From: Eublepharis macularius
Lineage: Eukaryota > Chordata > Lepidosauria > Squamata > Eublepharidae
Length of the DNA: 64,000 nt
Direction of reading: 5' to 3'
Assembly (NCBI RefSeq): GCF_028583425.1
Contig: NC_072801.1
Span: forward strand, 56,931,766-56,995,765
Part shown: positions 42,401-53,397 of the stretch, piece by piece
How the letters are laid out: each line of letters opens with the position of its first letter
How positions within the stretch are numbered: position 1 is the stretch's first letter
Translations under genes and position numbers: made by a program
The notes under the pieces: model-generated
The model's input: only the letters and a program-made list of their open reading frames with translations
Databases searched by the model: none
Told to the model about the DNA's origin: nothing

Positions 42401-45400
42401 CAAGTTATAGACGTGGTTCCCCCCAGGAAACTTCCATTAGATATAATAGGAGCCACAAATGTCAATTGGCTCCATTGAGATAAATTGCAGCACCAAAAAG
42501 TTGCAATGAAAACATTGAAGGAAGTTAGAGAATCTTCTTCTGAGAACAGAAAATGCTCTGCAGAGGCGCTGTTATCTGTTATTTCTATACAAGCTTAGAT
42601 GCACTGCTCTGCTCTGGGCCTAAGATTGCTAGCCTCCAGGTGGTGGCTGGAGATCTCTCTGAACTGTTCTCCAGGCCACAGAGATGGGTTCATCTGGAGA
42701 AAATGACTGCTTTGGAGGGAGGTGTCTATGGCATTATACCCTGCTGTCGTTCCTCCCCTCTCCAAACTCTGCCTTCTTCAGGCTCCACCCCCAAATTCTC
42801 CTGGAATTTCCCAACCTGGAGCTGGCAACCCTATGACTGGGCCTGGAATAAAGCCCCCCCCCCGAGTGGAATGACAGTCCTTGGGAGCAGCTAAACTGCT
42901 CTGGGGCTGGAATGACAGCCACCAGAGTGGAATGACGGTCTCTGAGAACAGATCAAAGGGAGTGGGTAAAAGTCAGATCCCGATGCTTTTAAACAGATCC
43001 TCAGGAATTCATATGATTTTTCTATTGAAGCAAAACAAAAAGACCATCATATTGTAGATCATGTCCTAGTCTACAGACAGTACCAAAACAATCACAACCC
43101 ATTTATCTGTGGCACCGCCACGGCACAAAAACATGATTCAAATGCATGGATACCCATAGATCCTCTTGATTTTTCACATGGGGCCACACAATTCCATATT
43201 ATATCTATTGCAACAAATTGCACCCCAAAAAAATGCACTCACCGCTTTGTTGCACCGCCACAGTGTATGCTTCAAAACCATGAATCCTCATGGTCTAGTG
43301 GTGAGGAATTCCCAAAGGAGGGGGGGATTCAGATCCTCCTGAAATGAACCCAGCTATGGACGAGACCCTCTGCTGGGATGCAGCCAGAGGGCAGCAGGCA
43401 CTGGTGGACTAGGGGATGGGAGGACCCATGGGAAAGGAGATTAAAATTCCCCTTGTAGGGAGGGTGCATTTGCATTTGGCACAGATAGGGGGTGGTTCAG
43501 AGCCCTGACCCACCCAGGCAACTTCCCAGCTGAGACAAGTGCTCTAAATAATAATGATACTATTAGTGTTAAGCAAAAGCTTCAAATACCTCCCTCTGTG
43601 ACTGAAAAATATACCCTGCAGTTTCTCCAGGTCTTACTGCCTGCTGTAAGATTTGCCTGAGAGGTGGGGGTGGGGAATTTACTCCTTCTGCTCTCATAGA
43701 GAAGAACACGAGCTCTCTGGTTGACAGCCAGAGAAGATCTGCAGACATCCCCTTCGTTGCCTAGGGAATTGATTGATTGGAGCCAGGTAGTTTGTTTTCA
43801 CGGACCACTGGACAGGCCAAGAAGTCATTGCATCCATGAAAAAGTGTTCCCATGACCCACCCATTCACGAATGTTGAACTGGGCCAGTCTGTGTAGAATT
43901 TTGCTCCATATTTTGGTCCGTGCCCACCCCTATTTCTGGGTGCTCAAAGAGGGCCTGTCCCTCCCTTTTCACCAGCAAAAAAGCTGATTGAACCGAACTC
44001 TAGGTTAGCAATTCTAGGATGCAATTCTAATCACAACTAAAAGACCATTCAGACTCTGGACCATGATACTCTACCTGGTTAAACCAGTCTGGCCATGTTA
44101 TGTCTTCATCATTGATGGAGAATGCTTGTTTTGAAGGAAATTGGGGATCCTGGAAATCCATCCTGCCAACTTTCACTCTGTGAAAGGAGTGGTTTGAGGA
44201 AATAACCCAGTTCACTATATCAAATCCAGCTATTAACTCCCCATTCTCGCTTAATGAAATTTTGTCCCCAGCACTGTTGTTGAATTCAACACTTCTGAGG
44301 AAGTAATGGAGCTAGGCAGGAAAGAAGATTTTATAATGGCAGCAACCAGGCCTATTAGGTTAGATCTTTTAGAATGACAAAATGAACATGGAAATAAATT
44401 TCAACATATTTCAGACACAGCTGTGTATTAATCAGAGCTCTGTTCCCATTTGCCTAACATTTCCAAACTCATAGTCAATTCCATCTGGGGAAAATCTCTT
44501 AATACACATAAAAACAGAATACTCATATGGGAAATGAACAAAATAAATGTAAGTCCAAAAGGATAAAATAATTTTCTAAAATATTTGACATGTCCACAAA
44601 TTATTAAGAACTGTTTCAATTCTTCAGAATTGTAAATATTATTTTAAAAATGACAACCATTTTATGGCATGTTCACAACTTGGCCAACTCTATGTTTCCT
44701 TTTCACTAAACTATACAATAGCAGCCCTTTAATGACGACATCTGCCCCCTTAGTCACATGAAATGATGTAGAAGTAAAGTGTTGTCATGAACTTCCACAA
44801 GCAACCCATTTAATTATGATAACAACAGCAGCCAAATTTGACTTGAGCAAATGATAGAAAATGTATGACAATTTATAACCCTGAAATTGCAGTAGAGGAC
44901 ACTGTGTGAATTTGGATAGGAAAGCAAGAACTCCCTTTCCAATCACTTCCAATCACTGCAACAGCTAGTTTAATGGTTCTATTTAAACAAATACACAGTG
45001 AAATCCTAAATAGCATTACTTCGGTCTAAGCCCACTGAAATCAATTTAGGATTTCACTGACAGTAAAAGGTTTTCAGAGTGTATCATCGTCTGTATAAAT
45101 TCTTTCTTGTGTCTTCTTGAGCCAGGGCAATCCCTATTATTCAACAGTAGCAGAAGCCATGACTGGAAATGTGGCACTGATGTTTATCCAAATGGAAAGG
45201 GCACATTGGCGAAATTTAAACACAGGCATTGCCTTTCTTCTTCAGACATTTGCCAGATGCTGCTAACCCATCCTCAGGGTTGCCAATGTCTCAGGTGGGG
45301 GGGCTTGAGATTTTCCAAAATTACAACTGATCTCCAGACTACAGAGCTCTATTTTCTTGGAGGAAAGGGCAGCTTTGGAAGGTGGACTCTACAGAATCAC

Positions 45401-48400
45401 TTCCCTTCCATGTTTCTTTCCAAACACTGCTATAAAATCTCCAAGAATTTCTCAACCCAGACCTGGCACCCCTCTCCACTCATTATGCTCACAGGAACAG
45501 CAAGGGATTGTCTGATTGACTTTTAGGGGCCAAGCAAGAGTTTAAAAAACAGCTCTGCTGAGAAGCATCAAAAACTCTTAATTGCCAGATTAACTTGCCC
45601 ACCATATATATATGGTGGCAATGCTGGTCATGTTCAGTGCCAGGGCAGAGTTCCACAAAGTGCTCCTACCTAACCAAATGATGACAGTGCAGATCAACCA
45701 GTTAATATAACCTAGTTTAATCCATAGGTTGGTGTCTCCTATCCTCAGTGGGCAGTGATGGTATAATGTAGATATTTTATTATATCATGTGTATAAAATG
45801 TTTCATTCTGCATAGCTGAGTGTATATAAGTGTGTTTAACCCAGGGAACCTTTAAAATGTGTGCTTTTACTTAATATGTATATAATGAGAATGCAAGACT
45901 TCCATTGTACATTGAATGAATCAATCCACAATGAAGCGAACATGTCGTATCTCATCCATGATTTCAAGCACCTGCATCGGGCCCCACTCTTCATCTAAGC
46001 AGCAGCTCTTTAACCCACAATCTAAATTTCATCCCTCAAACTATCTCCCCAAATACCAAAGTAATCAAACTTCAGCAGTCTGCACAGACTCACTGGCAAT
46101 TTAGATAGGACAGTATTGTCTGCATAAAGTAAAAGTGGGACTTGACAGGTAGATAGAGCAAGGGCATGGGAATTCACTGATGCCAAAGGCCCTGCAAGAC
46201 CATAAATATAAAGATGGATTAAGAGGGGAGCCAACAGACAACTCTGCTTCACTCTCCTGGAGAAAGGGATGTCCTTCATTTGTTGCCCCCAAGGTCACAG
46301 TGAATGAGAACACTGAGATTATTATATCATTGCTGGATTAAATGCAAGAGTCTGGGACTGATGGACAATACATAACTTTTGGCTTACCAACTTTGATATA
46401 TGAATGGAAGCAGCAGAATGATTCCATATCATGCTTTCAGGTGACAAAAGAATGAGAAATCATCTTTTCCAATCCAGAGAGAGCAAGAGAGGATGTCACA
46501 TGTATTAGCAATACTACAACAATACTACAACATAGCACATTGCATATAATAGCAAGTTCATACACCACAAGGAAGATAACTGAGACTGTAAGTTTTAAAT
46601 ATCATCTGAACAAAAAGAAGAACATAAGTAAAAGAATCTTGATTGTTTACTATGCAAACACAAATTTCTATTTTATGTCTAAAAAATTGGCGCTCTCCTG
46701 AATTTGCATCCAAAGCCCTTACCTGCCATTGGTTTTGATCCCGAAGATTCACACTGTTTAGCATTGTTCTGTGCTTTGCTTGGTGCATGGAATGCACAGC
46801 ATGGGCCACAGCATAGACAGCATTGTAAATGCTGTAGCTTTGGCCAGTCATGCTCATTTCAAAAAAACACCCAGGAAGACTCTGCAATGTCTCATGCCCT
46901 GTGCAAATATCCTCCTCCCTATCAGCCTGAACTTGGTCTGGGAATACACAATTAAAGGCATTTTGCCAGAAGTTCCGGATAAAACCATCTCCTTTTGTGT
47001 TTGAAGGGTTTCTCTTCTCCACAAATTTCTGAAATCCTGGAAGATGGCTCGAATGGATGGTGAAGGTCAGTGCTCCATGGATCATGTCTGTATCCCAATT
47101 CCTTTGATAACTGTAAGAAGTGAAATCCATCTGGGCTGTCAGTATCCACACTTTACCTTTTGTTTGCCAGGGAATAGTTTGTCCGTCTGATAAATACCAC
47201 AACCATCTCAGATCATTGACAGAGTAAGAGTGCCCAAATACCACAAATACTTGGGTTTTGCTGTTCATGATTCTACCATAGATTTCTTCCCCCTTCTGTA
47301 CCATGTTTATATTTTCTGTGACAAAAGTTGATCTGGGACATCTTCCTATGAAGGCAAAACAGATACCATATTTGGAGAGCACTGGAAGCAGAATTTGCAC
47401 AATGCTTTCTCCATTGTCATCATCTGTAACTATGACCCCAATCCACGTCCATTTGAAATGCAGCAGTAAGGAGACAATCCCGGCTTGCTGAAGGGCTTCA
47501 TTAGGTGACATCTGGTAGAAGGAAAGGTCTGGATTTGTATGCTTCATCACTGGAGCAGAGCCATATATAAGCTAAAGAAGATTTTGGAATGGGAATAGAG
47601 AATAATAACGGGCTGCTTTCCTATTCAATAACACACAGAGTGGTTTACAATAAAAATGACAAAACCTAAATAATAATAATAATATTTTAAATGTATTCGT
47701 TTTCTTCTTCAGCCCATTAATGAATTCTTAAGAACAAACAGTATATTAATGGAAATGTTAAACACCTGTATGCTCAGCCATCTCACCTGCGGAATCTTAT
47801 AGATGTTCAATATTGTTGCCACATCAAGAGAGGTTTGGGGGTCCAATCCCCCAATAATTGCTAGCAGCTTATTCTGGATGTCACATTTGAAGTTAGGGAC
47901 AAAAGTGTTTGGTGTCGACATGAGTTGCATTATGGCATGATACGTTGGCTTTGCATTAAAATAGCTGTCATAGACTTGAAAGCCCAAGGTGACATTGGGT
48001 AAGATCCGAGGGTTTTCATTGATCTCCTTTACAGCAAATTCCAAGGCCAGCATGTGCTGATAAGTCTTTGGTACAGTGCTAGGATGAGAGTGGCACACTG
48101 TATAAGAATGATACTTTACATCTTTCGCATTGTATTCTCTATCATTTTCATTTACTATATATTTATTATATTTATTATTTATAAACCACTCCTGTCTTAA
48201 ACTGTTCAGTGCTCACATAAACGTCAAATCATCATCTTATTTTTATTCTCACCTTCCTCTGAGGAGCTCAAAGAAACATACATGTTGATCCCCTCTATTT
48301 TAACTTCAAAATAATCCTGCCAGGTAAGTTAGGATGGCAAAGTACAACTGGCCTAAAATCACATAGGGAGATAATTTCTTCATTTTGCACTTTTTTAGAT

Positions 48401-50171
48401 TACAGGAAACTAACTTAAATAAATAAGAGCGTCTCTATACATTTCAGTCTGGTTTCAATTCCACTCCTCACTTGCGGGATATGCTATAATATTTCCTGAG
48501 AGGGAAAGGACTTCTTATTTGGAGTTCTTGTGCCTGCCTTTTAGACCTTAGAGACGCTTTACAGCAAGAGCAAAAAGAGGCATTTCACAAGAGACTGGCA
48601 TGGAGTTCTAAAATAACATGGGTTAAGTTCTCAAGCTCTGGCCCTGGACATTAGAAATAAGTGGGGTATGAAAGGAGTTGAAGTCATGGAAGAAGATAAT
48701 TGAAGTATGAAGTTAACATTACCATTAGATTTGTAAAAGTAACACTCTTTCTTGAAGGAAGCGCAACTTTTAGCTGCCATTCATGTATAAGTTGAATACA
48801 AATAATTCCAAATTATAGTGTTTGGTAATGGGTAATCTTTGTAAATAAGAATTGATGAGGCATATGAGTTTGCAAGAGAAAGAAAAAAACATAAGGGTTT
48901 TTCTTGAGAATAGCTGGGTCGATTTACCAAGATAAATATTTACCAGTTACATAAATAATAAAAAGAAAATATTGCAAGTGAAATATTACATTTTCCTGAG
49001 AGTTTTTTAAAAAATGTAGTTCAGTTTTTATTATTTTGCCTGTAGTATCTCTTTGACATAAGATAATTAACAATTTTATGTAGACTAGAAAAGACCCGAC
49101 TCAACCCTAAAAAACTGTGATGTCGCATGTGAGCTTAGCTCATAAGACTGTTCAACCCCAGCCTGACAAGTTGAAGACTGGCCTGTGAACCCGACAGGGA
49201 GTGAATTTGTGGAAAGAAAATGGGAAGAAAAGGGAAGACCTACAAAATGAAAAAGCCTAATATGAGTATAAGACAATTTGAGATGAGCACAGAGATCAGT
49301 TCAGGCTTCATCACTCTCTCTCAAACATTATACGCATTGGTAGCATTCTGATCCTGTATCAAAATATTAGGATAAGAGAATGATCTGAAGTAAAAAAAAA
49401 AGTAGCAGAAAGAAAGATTATCATTAGAAGGAAGACAGAAAGGAATAATTTCCCAAACCCATGATAAATACTCCCATTATTTATTTATGGGTTAGAACAT
49501 TAATGTCTTTCTAGTAATATTGGGAATGGATTTGTAACTCTGCTGCAGAACACTTGTATTGCACATACAAATTTCCAGCTTCCATCTCTAGTACATCCAC
49601 TTAAATGATTACATTCACAAGGAATGAGTTTTGGGGAACATCCTTCCCTACTGGAGACCACAGACCATCTCTACCAGAGAGAAATGACAATAACGTGTTA
49701 CATCAAGGACTAATCTGACTTGATATAAAGCAGGTTCATATTATACCTCTCTTGTCACAGGAAGGAGGGCAGATATAAATCAGAGCAGAAGTGGACATAT
49801 AGGGGTACACAAGAAGAACTCGAGAAGACAAAAGAAATCACTCACTGAAATTTGGCTAATTTTTAGAATGTTACTGGACCATTGCTCTTGGAACAGAATA
49901 CTCAGGGATCCAAAAAGGAAATGGAAATATTAACTTAAAGTTAAATATATGCTCACAGAAGCTCATCAACCAATGCAGACGGGGGGTACACAGTAAAGTT
50001 TATTGGATTGATGTTAAAACTCTGAGAAGCAATGCCACCAACGAAGAGGTCTCCTAATTGATGATACTCTTGGAGTGGAGGGTCAGGATCTCTAATCTTA
50101 CACTTCACAATATGAGCCTTAAATTCTCTGTGAGAAAACAGAATCAGCTTTAACAACAAAAGCACCTTCAT
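38491..50171 (-). CDS. VMN2R: V2R gene C: complete vomeronasal type-2 receptor
   Basis: Six exons on the minus strand: 50171-49957, 48078-47787, 47571-46723, 44311-44075, 40868-40742 and 39407-38491. They sum to 2637 nt, 878 codons plus stop, all open, all introns GT-AG. The domain order is the same as gene B. Protein similarity to gene B is clearly lower than A to B, exon 3 is 12 nt shorter, exon 4 is 9 nt longer and the C-terminus is 7 residues longer. It is a second, older V2R lineage in the same tandem array, same strand. I infer a functional pheromone receptor because no break is visible. Coordinates span exons and introns. Confidence 0.93.
39840..40340 (-). mobile_element. LINE 3' relic (L2 type)
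   Basis: AT-rich start with ATACAAACATTAAAA repeats (39915-40030), then GCTTTGCAGGCCCTTTGAAA and AAAAGCCCTCCCTCTGGTTG, which correspond by position to the inverted L2 3' region at 28860-29340. It lies in intron 5 of V2R-C. Confidence 0.5.
40450..40567. mobile_element. 118-bp palindromic MITE, copy 3
   Basis: GGGCCAAGCTACACATGACA ... CATGTGTAGCTTGGCCC, TSD TCA (40447-40449 and 40568-40570). 118 bp, like copies 1 and 2. Lies in intron 5 of V2R-C. Confidence 0.92.
40742..40868 (-). CDS. VMN2R: V2R-C exon 5 (cysteine-rich linker)
   Basis: 127 nt, [20 protein letters not shown] to [10 protein letters not shown]; acceptor CATTAG, donor G/GTAAGA. Confidence 0.93.
41051..41183. mobile_element. 118-bp MITE family, 133-bp variant
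   Basis: GGGCCAAGCTACAAGTGACG ... CGTCACTTGTAGTTTGGTCC with an extra GGAGGGAGGGCAAGTG insertion in the centre. The flanks ATT and TAT do not form a clear duplication. Confidence 0.85.
41249..41482. mobile_element. palindromic MITE, long family, copy 2
   Basis: 234 bp, TIRs GAGCAGAACCACAAGTGACA and TGTCACTTGTGGTTCTGCTC, TSD TGA (41246-41248 and 41483-41485). The inner block CCTCAAGTTTTGATGGGAAA is shared with the MITE at 33796-33997. Confidence 0.9.
42166..43932. mobile_element. hAT-type non-autonomous transposon, copy 4, with insertion
   Basis: Left end TAGACATAGGCATGGACC and right end GGTCCGTGCCCACCCCTA are like those of copies 1-3. The right part shares GTTGCCTAGGGAATTGATTG with copies 2 and 3. 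A different repeat sits inside (42620-42838). The 8-bp flanks (GAAGCCCA and TTTCTGGG) do not match, so the ends may have been joined by rearrangement. It lies in intron 4 of V2R-C. Confidence 0.65.
42620..42838. repeat. interspersed repeat, copy 1
   Basis: TAGCCTCCAGGTGGTGGCTG, GGAGAAAATGACTGCTTTGG and CCAACCTGGAGCTGGCAACC. The second copy at 45278-45475 has the same order of blocks. I recognise it as a common reptile repeat but cannot name its class. Confidence 0.6.
44075..44311 (-). CDS. VMN2R: V2R-C exon 4
   Basis: 237 nt, 79 codons, open: [20 protein letters not shown] to [14 protein letters not shown]; acceptor CTGCCTAG, donor CAG/GTAGAG. Three codons longer than exon 4 of A and B, in the [11 protein letters not shown] stretch. 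Confidence 0.92.
45278..45475. repeat. interspersed repeat, copy 2
   Basis: GGGTTGCCAATGTCTCAGGT, ACAACTGATCTCCAGACTAC and GACCTGGCACCCCT match 42620-42838 in order. Confidence 0.6.
46022..46313 (-). mobile_element. LINE reverse transcriptase relic
   Basis: On the minus strand, frame of 46279: [20 protein letters not shown] and [19 protein letters not shown] look like RT motifs (xGCxLSPxLFxLYI and YADDxVL) with D to N in the catalytic pair. A second frame at 46313 covers the same region, so there is at least one frameshift. Lineage unclear. Confidence 0.55.
46723..47571 (-). CDS. VMN2R: V2R-C exon 3
   Basis: 849 nt, acceptor TTCTTTAG, donor [70 protein letters not shown] and ending DQNQWQ. 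Confidence 0.93.
47787..48078 (-). CDS. VMN2R: V2R-C exon 2
   Basis: 292 nt, acceptor CTCATCCTAG, donor [29 protein letters not shown] to [12 protein letters not shown]. Confidence 0.92.
48079..49956. other. intron 1 of V2R-C
   Basis: About 48205-48400 (CCTTCCTCTGAGGAGCTCAA to GGCCTAAAATCACATAGGGA) resembles the 3' core of L2/MIR-type repeats. The rest shows nothing I can name. Confidence 0.4.
49957..50171 (-). CDS. VMN2R: V2R-C exon 1 (signal peptide)
   Basis: ATG at 50171: [20 protein letters not shown] is a signal peptide; then [20 protein letters not shown] and [11 protein letters not shown], ending at donor CT/GTGAGC. 215 nt. Confidence 0.9.
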
Positions 50172-51689
50172 CCTAAATACTCTAAATACTTCCCTCTAAA
50201 TACAGGCCCTGCTTTTACTAGTAATGACACACACTGTCACCAGATCTTCCAGGACTACAACTGCTGATATGAATTAATATTCTGTCTACCGATAGACCTG
50301 AAGCCTGAATTTTCAAATGTAAACTCTTAGAGATCAGACTGGTAGGTCTCTAGTCCCTTTGTAGTCTCCAGTCTCAGTTGTAGATGTGATAAGGTATATT
50401 TGTACCTTCTTTCACCATCCCAGTAATTTGTCTTACATGAACATACTGAAAGTCCATAGAGATTTTGCAAAACAGCAAATTAAATTATGGTCCTTAGATT
50501 AATAAAAGGGAAGGTAATGGCAAAAGTCGGGGATGCTCACTGAAATTCCGGATGAAAACATGTTTATCATTTGTGAACAGAGGCTTTCTATTCCTCTTTG
50601 CTGGATTTCTGGGGACTCTTGCCTTTATTAATTTAGATCTCACTTGGGATTCTCTGGTTTGACATTGGTTCCCTTGGTTCCCTTTGGTTCTGTTGGGCTT
50701 CATTGGCTTGCTTTCACTGGGAGAGGAACTTGCCTTTGGGAGAATTAGCTTTTGGCCAAGGGTTGCCTAAGCTAAAGTTTTCCCTTTGCCAGGAAAGTTT
50801 TGGAAATGCTTCCTCCATAGGAAACAATGAAGAGTGGTTGGGGGCGCCTTGTTCAGGAGCTTATAGAATTGGGCCCAGGGTCCAATCTTTATTAAACATG
50901 GGTGTCTTTAGTGCACAGTCAGGAGTAGGTTACCTGCAAATTTTGTGTTTGTTTGAAAAATGCCCCCTAGACCCCAGGACATGGTAGGAAAAAATCTGGG
51001 GTTCCCTAACCCGGATCAGAGAATCTGATCCAGATTTCAGGGATATCTAATTGTTTTGATATCCCTGAAACATGAATCTGGATCACCCAGATTTTTTTTG
51101 GGGGGGGGGTGCACAACCTTTATAGGAATACTATCACTTTACAGAACTCCTTTGATTACAGATTTTTTTTAAAAAAATGAGAAATCTTCTCATTATAAAA
51201 AAATTAAGGTGTTATTCTATAAGTGGAGTGGATAGTTTTTTAAAAATCTTAAAAGGTGTAAATCAGTGCTTCATGTAGTGAGCCTAACAGTTGTATGGGT
51301 ACACGTTTGAGAAGCTGGGGAGAGGGAAACTATGTAATACACAAAAACATATATCTGAATTGCAAAGTATAGGGAGGGATGCTACCATTGGGGGGGGGGG
51401 TTGCCCTGAAGCCCATGTTGGGGCTCTATGCAGCCCACCTGCAGAAGCAAGACAATGACAATAGCTGCAACCGGTGAATAATAATAGTTACAGCTGATAA
51501 TGAAGCTCAAGATGATGCATCCACTTGGTTTGAATCAAGGCCTAGGCTTCCAGTCTCATTACCAATGCTGATTTCTCCATAACCACTACACCTCTGCATA
51601 CTCCACCCTATTCAATCATGCCTGCTATTGTTATTCACCAGCTATTATCATTCGGCATCTGAAATCACTCTGCTCTCCAAGATATATTA
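50172..51689. other. upstream flank of V2R-C and intergenic
   Basis: No gene. From 50630 to 50680 there are short GGTTCCCTTGGTTCCCTTTG repeats. From 50995 to 51095 there is an imperfect inverted repeat (GATCCAGATTTCAGGGATAT against ATATCCCTGAAACATGAATC). Confidence 0.5.
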
Positions 51690-51870
51690 AGGACAGATGA
51701 CTCACATTCTAGCTGTATCTGAAGAAGTGAGCTGTAACTCATGAAAATTCATACCCTACCACAAATTTTGTTAGTCATATAGGTGCTACTGGACTCTTGC
51801 TCTTTTCTACTGCTACAGACAGACTAACACAGTTACCCATCTTGATCTATCTCCTTGGAGGATCCTCTAA
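51690..51870 (+). mobile_element. repeat tail with hammerhead-like motif (Penelope-like)
   Basis: CTGAAGA (51719-51725), then a GTGAG/CTCAT hairpin, then GAAA (51743-51746), followed by CCACAAATTTTGTTAGTCAT and CTACTGCTACAGACAGACTA. The motif order equals that at 8362 and 54859. It is very probably the 3' piece of another Penelope-like family; inference from motif and from known association. Confidence 0.5.
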
Positions 51871-52481
51871 ATTCTTTTTGTTCCCTTTCTTTAACTTCCT
51901 CACATTTCTTGCTGCCCGATCTGTACTTATACCACCACTAGACATAGCAGCAGGGTGTGTTTGTGGCTGTGTGTAAATTAGATATTTACATATATTTTGG
52001 GTCTGCAAATCCTACAAGAAGAGGAAGTAGCAGCACTTGCTCCCACTGTCTTCTGGTATTTTGTTTTATTTTGCTTTGCTCTTCTCACCAAGTGCCCTCC
52101 TTCCTCCCTGTGCAAAAGGAACTCCGGGACTGGTAGTTCTTGACATGATAGATCTGGGAGGCCCAGCAGTTCAGAATGTTGCTTGAGATTTCTACTCTAA
52201 CACAACTTCTGATTGGCTTCAGCAAATCTCACAAGATTTGGACTACAGTTACATAGTCCTCAGACATGATCTAAATGTGTTTTAGAAATTTTACATGAAA
52301 TTTTCAACCAGTGCTGAAGAAGGAAATACTATAAGGTGCTCCAGATTGAAGTCAAAGCTCTGAGAAGCAATGCAGTGCCAAAAATGAAGAGCATCAGAAC
52401 ATTCCTGACAAGAACATATCATCTCCTTTACAAAACAAATGGAGTTTAAAAACCTTCCTGAGCTATCACAGGTGGTGCTGT

Positions 52482-52515
52482 GTAGCGGCTAGAGTATCTG
52501 ACTAGGATCTAAGAC
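52482..52515 (+). mobile_element. tRNA-SINE relic at the insertion site
   Basis: GGTGCTGTGTAGCGGCTAGA and GTATCTGACTAGGATCTA resemble the 5' half of a tRNA-derived SINE, ending where the Penelope-like arm starts. The 3' half, if it survives, would be beyond the far side of that element. Confidence 0.4.
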
Positions 52516-53318
52516 ACAACAAGGAGGAGAAGAAGTGGAAGAAGCACAATCGTATTCACAAAATACAAATATATTCCACAAAATTACAATTGCAAACTCC
52601 ACAATCCTAATACCATAAACGTCCAGAATCACAATCAAAGTAAATCTTTCGCTACAGTAGGTAAATATAATACAAAAAGTTCAAGCCGTAATAAATATAG
52701 GGCACTTCAAAGCAGTTGGCTGTGTAGAGGTACCAGTCAAGAGTCCAATTAAAGACCAATCATGGTCGTATCAAGTAACAGTGTGAATGCGTATACAAAA
52801 GGCAGTGCTGCAAGCAGATAATTGGTGAAGTAAGTAGATGGCAACGAGTATGAGCCGGCAGTCTTTCTTCGCTCGTTTCAGACTGCAATGTCTTTCTTCA
52901 GGCCACCATATCTGGAAATAACAATGCACAATAATACTACAATTATCATGCCAATAGCACAAGATGTTACAAAATTAAACGCCATTCAATTACTTACATC
53001 AAGGAAAAATTTCCAATCAATTCAATTCCACCAAGGTACCGCATCCATAATTCCATAAGTTATCCAGTGTGAACACAAGCCCTCCTTTCCCGTTTAAATA
53101 TGTCTCCTAATAAGTTAATTGAAACACGCCCAAATTAATAAAGGTTCCATTGCACTTTTCCCCATTTACCAATTACAAGTAATATATGTAGTTTTTAATA
53201 AATATTTCAATAATAAATACTTGGTAAAATTATTTTAAAAAAAGAACTTTTAGAATGTAGTATATTCTAAATGGGGAAGGCACCAAGAGAACCGGCGTTT
53301 AAGGGGAGGGAGGGAAAA
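52516..53318 (-). repeat. Penelope-like long terminal-type repeat, inverted arm
   Basis: Exact or near-exact inverse of 54441-55250. It contains the inverse of the hammerhead-like motif at about 52854-52924. It ends in the poly-purine GGGGAGGGAGGGAAAAATGG. Confidence 0.92.
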
Positions 53319-53397
53319 ATGGAGGGGGGGGAAAGAGGAGGAAAAAAACCTCATATAAGAGAACTTAAAGGGGACTATATAAGGCCTGTTGTTGTAT

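Larger units (their letters stand above)
44312..46722. other. intron 3 of V2R-C
   Basis: Holds a short decayed MITE (44997-45062, CAGTGAAATCCTAAATAGCA against its inverse), the repeat at 45278-45475 and a reverse transcriptase relic (46022-46313). No host gene. Confidence 0.55.

Noticed and set aside
50995-51115. Inverted repeat followed by GGGGGGTGCACAACC as a hAT end
   Set aside because: The inverted repeat is short and no matching left terminus or 8-bp duplication was found.
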